Positions 27,227-36,239 of a stretch of 64,000 nt of DNA are shown here, piece after piece. Source of the stretch: Planctomycetota bacterium. Lineage in GTDB: Bacteria; Planctomycetota; Brocadiia; Brocadiales; Brocadiaceae. The first letter of the stretch is position 1. The number at the start of each line of letters is the position of its first letter. Under the pieces are notes generated by a model. It saw nothing but the letters and a program-made list of their open reading frames with translations, was not told where the DNA came from and searched no databases. The translations under genes were made by a program, and so were the position numbers. The stretch is from assembly GCA_016873165.1 (NCBI GenBank), contig VGXV01000010.1, positions 29,375 through 93,374 of the forward strand, written 5' to 3'.

Positions 27227-27321
27227 GATCCCCCTTAAAAAAGGGGGCAAGGGGGTTGTTTTCCTTAAGAGAAAAAAACACAACCCCCTCAATCCCCCTT
27301 TGCTAAGGGGGACTAAGGTGG
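27227..27321. repeat. Direct repeat upstream of DUF559 gene
   Basis: A C/G-run palindromic repeat (CCCCCTTAAAAAAGGGGG, then CAACCCCCTCAATCCCCCTT and TGCTAAGGGGGACTAAGGTG). A second copy at 27703-27795 follows the DUF559 gene in the same orientation. The end of the repeat supplies the GGTGGA ribosome binding site. Confidence 0.7.
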
Positions 27322-27327
27322 AATAAT

Positions 27328-27702
27328 ATGAAGATTTTCTATAACAAAAAACTCAAAGCACTTTCCAGGGAACACAGAAAAAAGGGTACCTTATCCGAGG
27401 TCTTATTATGGAATGTGTTGAAAGGCAGGAAAATAAAAGGCTATCAGTTCATGAGGCAAAAACCTCTCGGTGATTACATTGTTGATTTCTTTTGTAGTAA
27501 ATTAAAATTGGTAATTGAGATTGACGGCATCAGTCACAATGATAAGGGAGAAAGTGACAGGATAAGGCAGAAAAAACTGGAATCGCTTGGTTTATCTGTG
27601 TTACGGTTCTATGAGTGGGATGTAAAAAAAGATATACGTGCGGTGGTACAATCAATCGAAAACTGGATTGCGGAATATGAGAAAAAAAGCTCAACCTCAT
27701 GA
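27328..27702 (+). CDS. DUF559 endonuclease-like protein
   Basis: 124 residues of the DUF559 family, a Vsr-like (very-short-patch-repair) nuclease fold of the PD-(D/E)xK group. The core is seen in SEVLLWNVLKGRKIKGYQF, RQKPLGDYIVDFFCSKLKLV, then IEIDGISHNDKGESD and LRFYEWDV, including the D...E-x-D catalytic arrangement (DYIVDFF, VIEIDG). The gene is intact and has a good ribosome binding site. It is bracketed by two 93-95 bp direct repeats, with remnants of the same methylase tail outside each repeat. Usually found as a mobile, accessory gene. Confidence 0.8.
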   Translation: MKIFYNKKLKALSREHRKKGTLSEVLLWNVLKGRKIKGYQFMRQKPLGDYIVDFFCSKLKLVIEIDGISHNDKGESDRIRQKKLESLGLSVLRFYEWDVKKDIRAVVQSIENWIAEYEKKSSTS

Positions 27703-27795
27703 ACCTCCCTTTGAAAATGGGAGTAAAGAGGGTTGTTTTACGTAAGGATAAAACACAACCCCCTTAATCCCCCTTTGCTAAGGGGGACTCAAGGT
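27703..27795. repeat. Direct repeat downstream of DUF559 gene
   Basis: Second copy of the repeat at 27227-27321: ACAACCCCCTTAATCCCCCT followed by TTGCTAAGGGGGACTCAAGG, same orientation, starting right at the DUF559 stop codon. Confidence 0.7.
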
Positions 27796-27904
27796 GCATT
27801 ACGATTTTACCGATGAGGGATTGGGTTTTATTAGCAACTACGATATCAAATATCGCACGGCTTTAATCAGCAAAGTGGTAACTGGAAAAATAAAGGTAAT
27901 ATAA
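27794..27904 (+). pseudogene. Second remnant of the methylase C-terminus
   Basis: In frame from 27794: HYDFTDEGLGFISNYDIKYR, aligning with HYGFTDEELDFIINCDIKYR of the remnant ending at 27218, then a divergent tail and TAA at 27902-27904. Thus the same gene end occurs on both sides of the DUF559 cassette. Too short to be functional. The AlbA_2 gene begins 3 bases later. Confidence 0.65.
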
Positions 27905-27907
27905 CGC

Positions 27908-29572
27908 ATGACGGAAAAAGAATTACATGCATATTTGCAGCTTCATTACCCCAGGGAAAATGAGCGTTGTGAGTGGAAAGCGTTCAGTAACCTTACGCAT
28001 GATGTGTCAGGACATAAAGGTGAGGATGTAATATCTTATGTTTCGGCTATTGCCAATATGCAAGGCGGTCAACTGGTAATCGGAGTGGAAGATAACACGC
28101 TGAACATAATGGGTATTCGGAATTTTCATGATTACACCCCTGAAAACTTACCTGCCCGTTTGGCCGGAAATTGTACACATCTTATAACGGAAGGATTGTA
28201 TGTAGAAAACATTACAACTACTGATACGAATAAAACAGTCTGGATAATTCATATTCCCAAGCATGCTCCCCGCAAGCCGGTGATTGCGCACAAACAGCCA
28301 TGGCAGCGATTGGGGGATAATTTAGCAAAGCTGACACAAGAAAGGGAGGCGGCAATTTTGAGTGAGCCGTTAAGTAATATTGAGGATTGGAGCGCCGCCA
28401 TTGTGCCGGATGTCGCAATTAATGACCTTGACACTGCGGCTATCGCAAAAGCCCGTGAAAATTACAAGAACAAGTTTCCCGGACAAGCAAAGGACGTTGA
28501 TCAATGGGATGATATTACTTTTTTGAATAAGGCCAAAGTAACCATTAAAGGGAAGATTACCCGTACAGCAATAATTCTATTAGGCAAACCGGAATCGGAG
28601 CATTTTATTAGTCCGGCAGAGGCAAAGATACGCTGGCTCTTGAAAGATGCCAAGGAAAATGACAAGGACTATCACATTGAGAGTTGTCCTTTACTGCTGG
28701 CTGTTGATAAGATATATGCAAAAATCCGTAACCTGAAATACCGCTATATCAAAGAGGGCACTTTATTCCCTGATGAGGTTGATCAATACGAGCCGTTTGT
28801 AATCCGTGAAGCAATAAACAATTGCATTGCACATCAGGATTACACAAAGGGCGGCCGGATTAATGTTGTTGAAATGGAAGATCAATTGATATTTACCAAT
28901 CTCGGCAGCTTCATTCCTGGTTCCGTGGAGAAAGTAGTGAAAGAAGATGCGCCGGAAGAACACTACCGCAACAGATTTCTCGCAACCGCCATGTTTAATC
29001 TGAAGATGGTAGACACCGCAGGAGGCGGCATAAGAAAGATGTTTCATTATCAACGTGAAAGATTTTTCCCTATGCCGGAATATGACTTATCACAAGAAAG
29101 AGTAAAAGTGACGGTTATCGGCAAGGTGTTCGATATGGATTTTGCGCGTGTACTCGCACGAAATCCGAGGTTGTTTTTAGAGCAAATTGTCATGTTAGAT
29201 AAGGTACAAAAACGGAAACCACTTTCAGATGAGGAGATCAAATATCTGAAAGGGGTTGGTTTGATAGAGGGGAGAAAACCCAATTACGTTATCTCTGCCA
29301 AAATTACTGCGTCGCTGTCCAATGATGAATTAAAGGCGCATTATATTAAGCAGAGGGGGCTTGATGATGAACATTACAAAAATCTCATCGTTGAATATCT
29401 AAAAAGGTTCGGGGAATCACCAAGAAAAAACATTGAGAAGTTCCTTCGGGACAAATTGCCGGACATATTAACTGAATCCCAAAAGAAGAACAAAATTACT
29501 AACTTGCTCTCTGCATTAAGAATCAAGGGGGCAATACGTAACAACGGGTATTCGAAATGGACTCTTGTTTAA
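27908..29572 (+). CDS. AlbA_2/Schlafen-type putative DNA-binding ATPase-fold protein
   Basis: 554 residues, intact. Residues about 15-150 form the AlbA_2 domain (ENERCEWKAF, ISYVSAIANMQGGQLVIGVED). Residues about 280-390 are the HATPase-like part (VIREAINNCIAHQDYTKGGR, LIFTNLGSFIPGSV, TAGGGIRKMF). The C-terminal region is winged-helix-like. Such proteins are commonly annotated as transcriptional regulators and occur beside helicase and methylase genes in defence islands, as here. It may regulate or be an effector of the lost system. It now seems to stand without partners. Confidence 0.75.
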   Translation: MTEKELHAYLQLHYPRENERCEWKAFSNLTHDVSGHKGEDVISYVSAIANMQGGQLVIGVEDNTLNIMGIRNFHDYTPENLPARLAGNCTHLITEGLYVENITTTDTNKTVWIIHIPKHAPRKPVIAHKQPWQRLGDNLAKLTQEREAAILSEPLSNIEDWSAAIVPDVAINDLDTAAIAKARENYKNKFPGQAKDVDQWDDITFLNKAKVTIKGKITRTAIILLGKPESEHFISPAEAKIRWLLKDAKENDKDYHIESCPLLLAVDKIYAKIRNLKYRYIKEGTLFPDEVDQYEPFVIREAINNCIAHQDYTKGGRINVVEMEDQLIFTNLGSFIPGSVEKVVKEDAPEEHYRNRFLATAMFNLKMVDTAGGGIRKMFHYQRERFFPMPEYDLSQERVKVTVIGKVFDMDFARVLARNPRLFLEQIVMLDKVQKRKPLSDEEIKYLKGVGLIEGRKPNYVISAKITASLSNDELKAHYIKQRGLDDEHYKNLIVEYLKRFGESPRKNIEKFLRDKLPDILTESQKKNKITNLLSALRIKGAIRNNGYSKWTLV

Positions 29573-29624
29573 AAGAGTTTTAAAAGAGTTTTAAAAGAGT
29601 TTTAAAAGAGTTTTAAAAGAGTTT
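29570..29624. repeat. Five exact 11-bp tandem repeats
   Basis: TAAAAGAGTTT is repeated five times without change, beginning with the TAA stop codon of the AlbA_2 gene. The length variation expected of such a tract would not affect the protein. The repeated A-run/T-run arrangement could fold weakly or act as a slippery transcription end. Confidence 0.9.
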
Positions 29625-29708
29625 TATTCTTTAGGCTTGATATTTCAGGCATTTACGACAGAGTGTTATGAGAATAATTATTACATTAAATTGTTTCCGG
29701 GCATTGTT

Positions 29709-29921
29709 ATGGAAAGAGTTTTGCCACCGCAGCACGACAATATAAATTATATGGGGAATAAGGAGATACTTAAAAGCCACAAAATTGCCTTCTTATGTTC
29801 CCGCAAATGCCCGGCGGATGTCATTCTTAAATCCTATGATTGGGCAATTGAGCAAAGGGAGAAAGGCGTCTGCGTCATATCAGGTTTTCATTCCAAAATA
29901 GAGAAAGATGTTTTGCATTGA
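29709..29921 (+). pseudogene. Truncated DprA-like/SMF-fold protein
   Basis: About 70 codons. The segment AFLCSRKCPADVILKSYDWA, then IEQREKGVCVISGFHSKIEK, matches the N-terminal Rossmann part of short DprA-like proteins common in planctomycetes and Bacteroidetes. In those proteins the chain continues after KDVLH with further strands; here a TGA follows directly. The start could be 29709 or 29751 (MGNKEILKSHK). Probably a decayed gene of the same accessory island, though a short functional product cannot be ruled out. Confidence 0.5.
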
Positions 29922-30021
29922 CAATAAATCAATAAATAAATAGTGAAATGTTGGTTTCGTACTCAACCCAACAGTATTGCTTTTCAAACAATACCATTTC
30001 CAAGCCGGAGCTTGCGCATCC

Positions 30022-32769
30022 TTATATAGCTTTTTTACCGTAAAGGCGGCGTGTGCGTTTTTCCCTGTAATCCTGTATAAGCGAAATGGTTGAAGGCAGG
30101 ACGAATAATGACGTCATAAGGCTGCAGGAGAGGCTGATAACGAGGATTAATCCGAGGCTTGCTATGCCTCTGTGCGATGCCAATGCCAAAGATCCGAAGC
30201 CTAATATTGTTGTAAGCGCGGACACCACAATAGCCTTTCCCGTGCTTGTCTGATAGACCCAAAGGTCTTCTTTTTCGCTTACCCTCAGCATGGTATGGAT
30301 GCTGTTGTCAATGCCTATTCCCAAAATTAATGGAAAGGCAATAACGTTTGCCGGGTTGGGGTGGATACCAAAGAGCTTCATACACCCGATGGTCCATAAA
30401 ATGGTCAGAATCAGGGGATAAATTGTGCTGAAGGTCAGCACAATTTTTCTGTACGAGAAGAGAAGGATTACAAAGATAATAGCCATGGTATAGTAGCCTG
30501 CGGTTAAGAATCCTTTTTTAATTATCCGGTTTGTGTCATAAATCTGAAAAGGCGCGCCAGTGGCTTCCGGCTGTATACTTCGTATTTCCGATACGAACGT
30601 ATCCAGTTTGCCCTCCGCCCAGATATCTTCTTTCGGAAAGAGATAGATCATATTTTTTCCCGTCTTGCCGATAAACCGATCTTTTAGTCCGTAGGGCAAA
30701 TCGTCCGGGGTCATAGGTTCGGAATCTATTGCATTCTTCAGGAAATCGAGGTGGCGGTGAATATCCCTTTGTCCTTTTGATAATCTTTCCACAACTTCTG
30801 TTTCCGGCAACGTGCCTGCACGCTGTAAAAATGCGGCGATTTCATTATTAAGAAAAAGAAATTGGTCGATCAGGGGATGCATTCCCTTTTTCAGCAGCCC
30901 TATATGTTTGCCAAAATCAAGCCGGAATTGTATCTTTTTGAGGGTATTTTCCAATTCCCGGTATTGTACTGCGGCGCCGATATTTTCAGGAAGGGATATC
31001 GAACGGGCGATGGCGTTTAACTCTTTAATAATTTCCGTCTTTTTTTCCTGATCGCCGGGGAGGATGGAAGATATGCTTTCCACCTTTCCGATGCTGCTCA
31101 GTCTTCTGATCCTTTCCGATACCTTTTCCGATTCTTCGGGTGTATTGGCGACAATTGCGCCAAACCAGGTGGCAATCCCTGTTGATTGGACAATCTTTGC
31201 CGCATATCTGGTCGATTCCAGATTCGGGGGCAGGAGGTTCAGAAGATTGTCATCGAATTTTATGTGTTTTACAAAGAAGCATGAGCCTATTGCGAACAAC
31301 AGGGAAATAATCGTCAGGGGAAGTCTGCATGAAATCACGATGCGATGAAAAATGTTTTTCAATAAAGTATATTTTGAGACGTCCGGAAGCGTTTTTTTCC
31401 GTGCGGTGAGTGATTTGTCGAACACAATCATAAGAGAGGAAAGAAAAAATAACGAAGCAATCAGAGAGAATAAAATTCCCGTGCCCGCGATTAATCCCAG
31501 CTCGCTTAACCCTTTAAAATCGATAAATAAAGTTGAGTAAAACGATATCGCCGTGGTGACCGCTCCCAGAATAATGCCTTTTCCCGTATTTTCCATGCAT
31601 TTGCATAGGGCGTCTTGTTTCTCCATGCCCAGGTTTCTGTATTCCGAATAGCGCAAAATAAGATGGATGCTGAAATCTATCCCCAGTCCGATCAACACAA
31701 CGGCAAATACGATGGAAAAGAGGTTCAGGTAGCCGATCGTGAGTGTGGTAAAACCAAACGTCCAGCTTATTGAAATCAGAAGGGTGAGCATCCCGAGGAG
31801 CGGCATCACAATGGAATTAAATGAAACAATAAAGAGTATCGCGACTCCCACAAGGGCTCCGATGGAAATGTACAGCATCTCTTTCTGGGAAATTTCCATT
31901 TCGTCTGCCTCCATGGCAACGGTTCCGGTAAGCCCGATATCAACGCCCTGAAACATTTTCTTTGTTTCTGCGATATGCTCCCGGATAAAATTGGTGGAAT
32001 CCGTTGCCGTCAGCAATCCTTCAATATCATTCACTTCCACTTCCATCAGAAGGATGTGTCCGTTATTAAAGATATTGTAATATGCGGTATTGGAAGAATT
32101 GCCGAGCGCCATAGCGGGGGAAAAGTTTATTCCCTCCGGCGCTTGCATTCCGGTTTGGGATTGCGTTTCCGGCGGGGCATTGTTTTCCTGAAGGCTTTTG
32201 GTCATGTCCTGAACAAGGGCAGTGAGGAGTTTCATATTTTCTATGATATTTCCGCCGTACCCTGCGCCGATATGGGCTCCCTGTGCAAACGAATTTTCGA
32301 ACCGGGCAAAAATATCTTCGTAGTTACAGGAATTGGCGAGTTGCGTTCCGTTTTCCCGCGTATGCAGCAAATCTTTTTTTATTTTGTGAAGTTCTTCGAC
32401 ATTAAGATAAAAAAGCCCCTTTTTTTCAAAATCTGTCCTGTTTATTTTATAGAAGATATCTTTGATAAGGCGCGGATTGCTTTTCAGCCTTTTTGCAATT
32501 TCTTCCGCTGCGTTAATCAGCGTGTCGGTATTCTTTGATTCCAGGACGATGATATGGTTGTCGAGTTGTCCAAATTCGTCCATGAGCTTTAGAAATCTTT
32601 TATTGTATTCCTTTTCTTCCGATATCAGGGCATTGCGGTCGGGGTTAAATTTCAGATATTGTACCGAATACACCGAGGAAATGATCGTAAGTATAAAGGT
32701 AATGATGATTACTATTTTCGGGCGGGAGCACGCAATAGCAGCGATTTTTCCGGCAATGAATTCAAACAT
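30022..32769 (-). CDS. hpnN: Hopanoid-associated RND (MMPL) transporter, HpnN-like
   Basis: 915 residues with the duplicated MMPL/RND plan: one helix, a large periplasmic domain, five helices, then the same again. Conserved membrane motifs are GLGIDFSIHLILRYSEY in half one and GIGIDNSIHTMLRV in half two. HpnN proteins move hopanoids to the outer membrane. The assignment to HpnN rather than another MMPL exporter rests on the nearby hpnK, hpnI and hpnJ. The first periplasmic domain has a Gln/Asn/Pro-rich low-complexity insert near residue 205. Start ATG 32769. Confidence 0.8.
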   Translation of the reverse strand: MFEFIAGKIAAIACSRPKIVIIITFILTIISSVYSVQYLKFNPDRNALISEEKEYNKRFLKLMDEFGQLDNHIIVLESKNTDTLINAAEEIAKRLKSNPRLIKDIFYKINRTDFEKKGLFYLNVEELHKIKKDLLHTRENGTQLANSCNYEDIFARFENSFAQGAHIGAGYGGNIIENMKLLTALVQDMTKSLQENNAPPETQSQTGMQAPEGINFSPAMALGNSSNTAYYNIFNNGHILLMEVEVNDIEGLLTATDSTNFIREHIAETKKMFQGVDIGLTGTVAMEADEMEISQKEMLYISIGALVGVAILFIVSFNSIVMPLLGMLTLLISISWTFGFTTLTIGYLNLFSIVFAVVLIGLGIDFSIHLILRYSEYRNLGMEKQDALCKCMENTGKGIILGAVTTAISFYSTLFIDFKGLSELGLIAGTGILFSLIASLFFLSSLMIVFDKSLTARKKTLPDVSKYTLLKNIFHRIVISCRLPLTIISLLFAIGSCFFVKHIKFDDNLLNLLPPNLESTRYAAKIVQSTGIATWFGAIVANTPEESEKVSERIRRLSSIGKVESISSILPGDQEKKTEIIKELNAIARSISLPENIGAAVQYRELENTLKKIQFRLDFGKHIGLLKKGMHPLIDQFLFLNNEIAAFLQRAGTLPETEVVERLSKGQRDIHRHLDFLKNAIDSEPMTPDDLPYGLKDRFIGKTGKNMIYLFPKEDIWAEGKLDTFVSEIRSIQPEATGAPFQIYDTNRIIKKGFLTAGYYTMAIIFVILLFSYRKIVLTFSTIYPLILTILWTIGCMKLFGIHPNPANVIAFPLILGIGIDNSIHTMLRVSEKEDLWVYQTSTGKAIVVSALTTILGFGSLALASHRGIASLGLILVISLSCSLMTSLFVLPSTISLIQDYREKRTRRLYGKKAI

Positions 32770-32917
32770 GTCGCACTCTCAGTATTTTTAGTATCGATAA
32801 CGTAACAGCAAATCTATCAGTGAAAGGGGATTAGAGAGAATTTTTTCTATGCTTCAATTATTCATTATAATTACGGGAAGAGAAAACACGAAGAAATATC
32901 CGATTTTTGAAAATATA

Positions 32918-32990
32918 GTCAAACAAATCTGGTTTTCGATTCGTCTTTTAATGCTTCGACTCCGCTCAGCATGACGAAGCTGTCACCCTG
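32918..32990. repeat. Dispersed repeat block
   Basis: Begins TCAAACAAATCTGGTTTTCG and runs through ATGCTTCGACTCCGCTCAGC to GAAGCTGTCACCCTG. It is the reverse complement of about 22815-22883. Parts recur at 33361 and 63110. No coding signal. Confidence 0.7.
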
Positions 32991-33336
32991 GGGAGTATTC
33001 CCAAATTTTTGTAAAATTCCAAAAGAAACCAAAATCATGGCTCGTTCCAAAGCTCCAGCTTTGGAACGTAAGGGAGCATTCCCAATTTTTTGTAAATCAA
33101 AATAAAGCCGACCATAAAGGATCGGCGCTACCATGCAATATGTGTCGTAGCGCGGGTGGTTTATCCCCCGCATAATACCTCCACATTTTACAAAAAATTG
33201 GGAATGCTCCCTTACGTAATTGCTTTAGAAGCTTCGCTTCTCATAACTGGAAGCATGAGCTTCCTTCACAATTGTGTTCCCAAGCAGGAACTTGGGAACA
33301 AGAATGATGGATTTGCAAAAATTTGGGAATGCTCCC
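32991..33336. repeat. GGGAGCATTCCC-family element, long form carrying a nested insertion
   Basis: Ends GGGAGTATTCCCAAATTTTT and AAAAATTTGGGAATGCTCCC. The outer sequence matches the reverse complement of 22544-22726 (CGTTCCAAAGCTCC, GAAGCTTCGCTTCTC, CACAATTGTGTTCCC) but is interrupted by the 140-bp element at 33072-33211. Confidence 0.75.
33072..33211. mobile_element. 140-bp MITE-like element nested in a repeat
   Basis: Perfect 25-bp inverted ends beginning GGGAGCATTCCCAATTTTTT. Compared with the uninterrupted sequence around 22653-22656, the insertion extends to AAGGGAGC...GCTCCCTT with ACGT present on both sides, so the target duplication is probably 4 bp. The interior carries GCCGACCATAAAGGATCGGC and the GTAGCGCGGGTGG hairpin cargo. 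Same element as 40995-41134, opposite orientation. Confidence 0.85.
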
Positions 33337-33673
33337 GTCGCCCTGAGCCCTTCACTTATGTCATGCTGAGCGGAGTCGAAGCATCTTTTACCGCTCAGGA
33401 TAAACTCCGTCGAAGGGAATATCACCCTGAGCGTAGTCGAAGGGTTGTGTTCCCGATCAAAAACTTATTTGATATTTCGAAAACCGGATGTATTTGATTA
33501 TATATTAACGTATTTTTGCATAATATGGTAGGGAATATACTATGTAAAGTTTGCCAATTAATTCCCGGAGTGTCTTATATATGACAAGGGCAATATATTA
33601 CTATGCGATTGTAATAGATAACTTCAACAAAATAATTGTAAGACGAGGGCATTTATAGTATCTTTATCCCGTT
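33337..33673. repeat. Repeat tail and hpnK leader
   Basis: 33355-33450 holds three variants of the TGAGCGGAGTCGAAG repeat (GTCATGCTGAGCGGAGTCGA, ACTCCGTCGAAGG, CCTGAGCGTAGTCGAAGG). From about 33500 the sequence is AT-rich leader of hpnK without recognisable structure or reading frame. Confidence 0.6.
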
Positions 33674-34495
33674 ATGAAAAAGTGCGTTATCAATGCCGAT
33701 GATTTCGGGAAATCTGATTCCGTAAACGCATGTGTGGAAAAGGCGTTTCAAGAAGGGATTTTATCCAGCGCAAGCATAATGGCGGGAGGTGAATCGTTTT
33801 CCGGAGCGTGCACTATTATTAAAGAAAACCCTGAACTTGGCATAGGCATTCATCTTACGTTGCTCAACGGGAGATCGGTGTTACAACATAAAGATATACC
33901 CGGCCTTGTTAATGATAAAGGGATTTTTTATGAAAATCCTTTTTTTGCGGGGATGAACCTTTTCTTGAGAAGGGGCATTTCCGGGCAGATACGACGTGAA
34001 ATCAAAGCGCAGATAGAAAAGGCATTGGAGGCAGGGATATCGTTGGGTCATCTGGACGGGCACCTGAATATACATCTCCATCCCTCGGTGCTATGGCATG
34101 CGGTGGATTTATGCAGGGAATATGACATTCCTTACATAAGAATAACCCGTGAGCCGTTTTTCATGAATGTGCTCGTATCCGGAAAGAATTTGCTGTATAA
34201 AGTAAGCCATAAAATTATCTTTGATGTACTTGCATACAGGGCAAAACCGTTGTTGAGGGAATGCGGAATTGGCCATATTCCTCTGGTAATCGGCCTTCTG
34301 GAATCGGGAAATATTACGAATGATTACCTGATGAAAACTATTCCCCGTATCAAGGAAGAGATTTTTGAAATATATTGTCATCCGGAGCGGAATAATGGTG
34401 ATTTTCGTGCGTTGACGGATACGAATGTGAAAAAATGTTTTGAGGAAAATGATATTAGGATTATTACCTATGGAGAAATAAAGGAGCAGTTATGA
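33674..34495 (+). CDS. hpnK: Hopanoid biosynthesis deacetylase HpnK
   Basis: 273 residues, YdjC/ChbG fold. Metal-binding and catalytic motifs are present: NADDFGKSDSVN at the N-terminus, GIGIHLTLLNG (His) and LDGHLNIHLHP (two His). HpnK removes the acetyl group from N-acetylglucosaminyl-bacteriohopanetetrol made by HpnI, a step toward the cyclitol ether head group formed by HpnJ. The C-terminus (EIYCHPERNNGDF) fits the family. The stop overlaps the next start in ATGA, so the following small membrane protein is probably co-translated. Confidence 0.85.
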   Translation: MKKCVINADDFGKSDSVNACVEKAFQEGILSSASIMAGGESFSGACTIIKENPELGIGIHLTLLNGRSVLQHKDIPGLVNDKGIFYENPFFAGMNLFLRRGISGQIRREIKAQIEKALEAGISLGHLDGHLNIHLHPSVLWHAVDLCREYDIPYIRITREPFFMNVLVSGKNLLYKVSHKIIFDVLAYRAKPLLRECGIGHIPLVIGLLESGNITNDYLMKTIPRIKEEIFEIYCHPERNNGDFRALTDTNVKKCFEENDIRIITYGEIKEQL

Positions 34496-34863
34496 TAAAA
34501 ACATTTGTTTTCCTGTTTTTCATGTTGATAGCGCAGGCCTTCGGGCATGCTTTTTTAAGTAAGGGAATGACGGGGATCGGAGAACTTACCGCGTACGGAA
34601 TAAGGGAAATACTTTATTATGCCCTAGTCGTTATGAGAAATCCCTGGATTGTTTTCGGGATTTTTTTTCATGCAATCGGATTTTTTTCATGGATGTACAT
34701 TCTTTCTTTCTCGAAATTAAGCCTTGTGCTGCCGTTGACCTCGATTTGTTATATCATGACGGCATTTTTATCGAAATTCATGCTCGGAGAACAGATCAGC
34801 CCTCTCCGGTGGGCGGGAACGGCAGTAATTGTGCTGGGCGTGTACCTTATTACTCAGGGTTGA
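34492..34863 (+). CDS. Four-helix EamA/SMR-type small transporter
   Basis: 123 residues, four membrane helices (KTFVFLFFMLIAQAFGHAF, WIVFGIFFHAIGFFSWMYIL, LVLPLTSICYIMTAFLSKF, WAGTAVIVLGVYLITQ) with the EamA signature (LVLPLTSICYI..., LGEQISPLRWAGTAVIVLG). It resembles ArnE-like flippase subunits for lipid-linked amino sugars. Its ATGA overlap with hpnK suggests a role in moving the hopanoid-sugar intermediate or product across the membrane. It overlaps hpnI tail-to-tail by 14 bp. Confidence 0.8.
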   Translation: MIKTFVFLFFMLIAQAFGHAFLSKGMTGIGELTAYGIREILYYALVVMRNPWIVFGIFFHAIGFFSWMYILSFSKLSLVLPLTSICYIMTAFLSKFMLGEQISPLRWAGTAVIVLGVYLITQG

Positions 34864-36010
34864 TCTGAGCAATCGTCCCGTCTTTTCCAAGGAGGTATTT
34901 TTTATTTTTCCAGGTGATTTTGTTGCTGCAAAAACTGAGCAGCCACGTGTAAAATCCCAGAAATTCCTGTATCGGGACGAGCAGATATACCCATGAAAAG
35001 GGAATCTTGCTTAATAAGGTTCCCGTAAGGGTAATGCTCAGGAAACGCAGGATTACGGATGTGCCGAAAAGCGTGATCGCCGGAAGCGAAAAGGAAGTAA
35101 AAAAACATAACAGCAACGACCAGACAGACCCGAAAGATATTCCGAATAAAAAATATCCGACAGGTTTTGATACTCTGTACGTCTTGCACAACCGGAGTTG
35201 ACGCACAAAATAATTCCTGAAATTTGGTTTCCCGACAACGGTATCTACCAGAATAGTAGAAAGGGTAACAGGTGTTCCGTTTTTGCTGATTTTGTTTCCG
35301 AGGTGGTAGTCATCTGCCAGCATATTGCCGAGCGCTTCATACCCGCCAATCGAATGTAACGACTGTTTCGTGAGAAACATCGAAGCTCCGAATCCATAGT
35401 TTATTCCGTGGAAAATTTTTGCCATACATACACCCTGGAAGATATCGGAAAGTATGGTAATTACCTCAAGATGCCCCCCGATTCCTTCATTATGTATTCC
35501 ACGATACAAATTGGTGACCATGCCGGCATTCTTTATGTGTGCCAGCGATTGCAGAAAATCCTGCGGCACCAATACATCGGCATCGGAGATATTAATAATG
35601 TCATATCGCGCGTGTTCCGTCAGGGTAATAAGTTTTCCCACCTTTTCGTTTGAATATTTTTTATGGTTGCTGCATATGATTATCTTGCAGATACCGGGAT
35701 ATTCATTTTCCAGTTTTGCCAAAATCTCATAGGCGGGATCGTCTTTCGAACAGATACCGAACAAAATTTCAATGGGAATGGCTTTCAAATCGAGAAATGA
35801 TTTAATATTATTGTATAAATTATATACCTCGCCGGTAATGGGTTTTAAGAAACTAATTCCATCAAAATGAGGCATTTCCGTCTCATTGTTCTTTTTCTTA
35901 AAAACCGACAAAGTACACAAAAATGCTGCAATATAATAACTGAATGATAAAAACGTGAGTATGTAGAAGCAATCTATTACCATATAAGGAGTTAGCAATA
36001 TATCATGCAA
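34850..36010 (-). CDS. hpnI: Hopanoid glycosyltransferase HpnI
   Basis: 386 residues, ceramide-glucosyltransferase-like (GT2/GT21). N-terminal membrane helix, GT-A domain with FLKPITGEVYNLYNNIKSF, SDADVLVPQDFL (DxD-like metal site), NYGFGASMFL, LADDYHLGNKI and a (Q/R)xxRW-like end (RQLRLCKTYR), then three or four C-terminal helices. HpnI adds N-acetylglucosamine to bacteriohopanetetrol. It runs opposite to hpnK and diverges from hpnJ across a 229-base region that must hold both promoters. Confidence 0.85.
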   Translation of the reverse strand: MHDILLTPYMVIDCFYILTFLSFSYYIAAFLCTLSVFKKKNNETEMPHFDGISFLKPITGEVYNLYNNIKSFLDLKAIPIEILFGICSKDDPAYEILAKLENEYPGICKIIICSNHKKYSNEKVGKLITLTEHARYDIINISDADVLVPQDFLQSLAHIKNAGMVTNLYRGIHNEGIGGHLEVITILSDIFQGVCMAKIFHGINYGFGASMFLTKQSLHSIGGYEALGNMLADDYHLGNKISKNGTPVTLSTILVDTVVGKPNFRNYFVRQLRLCKTYRVSKPVGYFLFGISFGSVWSLLLCFFTSFSLPAITLFGTSVILRFLSITLTGTLLSKIPFSWVYLLVPIQEFLGFYTWLLSFCSNKITWKNKKYLLGKDGTIAQINPE

Positions 36011-36239
36011 AGTAATAACCGGATGCCATACTATAGAACATATTTATTTAAATACGCTTATAATATAATAATTACGTTTAGGATATGATTGCTAATTAAA
36101 AATTTCTATCGAAAAATGCAGGTATCTAACTAATTGGCATTATAACGTTTACACATAAATAGGTATTCATTCATAATAAAGTAATGATGATACAAAAAAA
36201 ACATTGCAAATCAAATAAAAAAATGCGTTAATTTCAATC

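Noticed and set aside
29570..29624. Possible CRISPR array
   Set aside because: The 11-bp units are contiguous without spacers. No CRISPR repeat-spacer pattern or cas gene is seen anywhere in the window.
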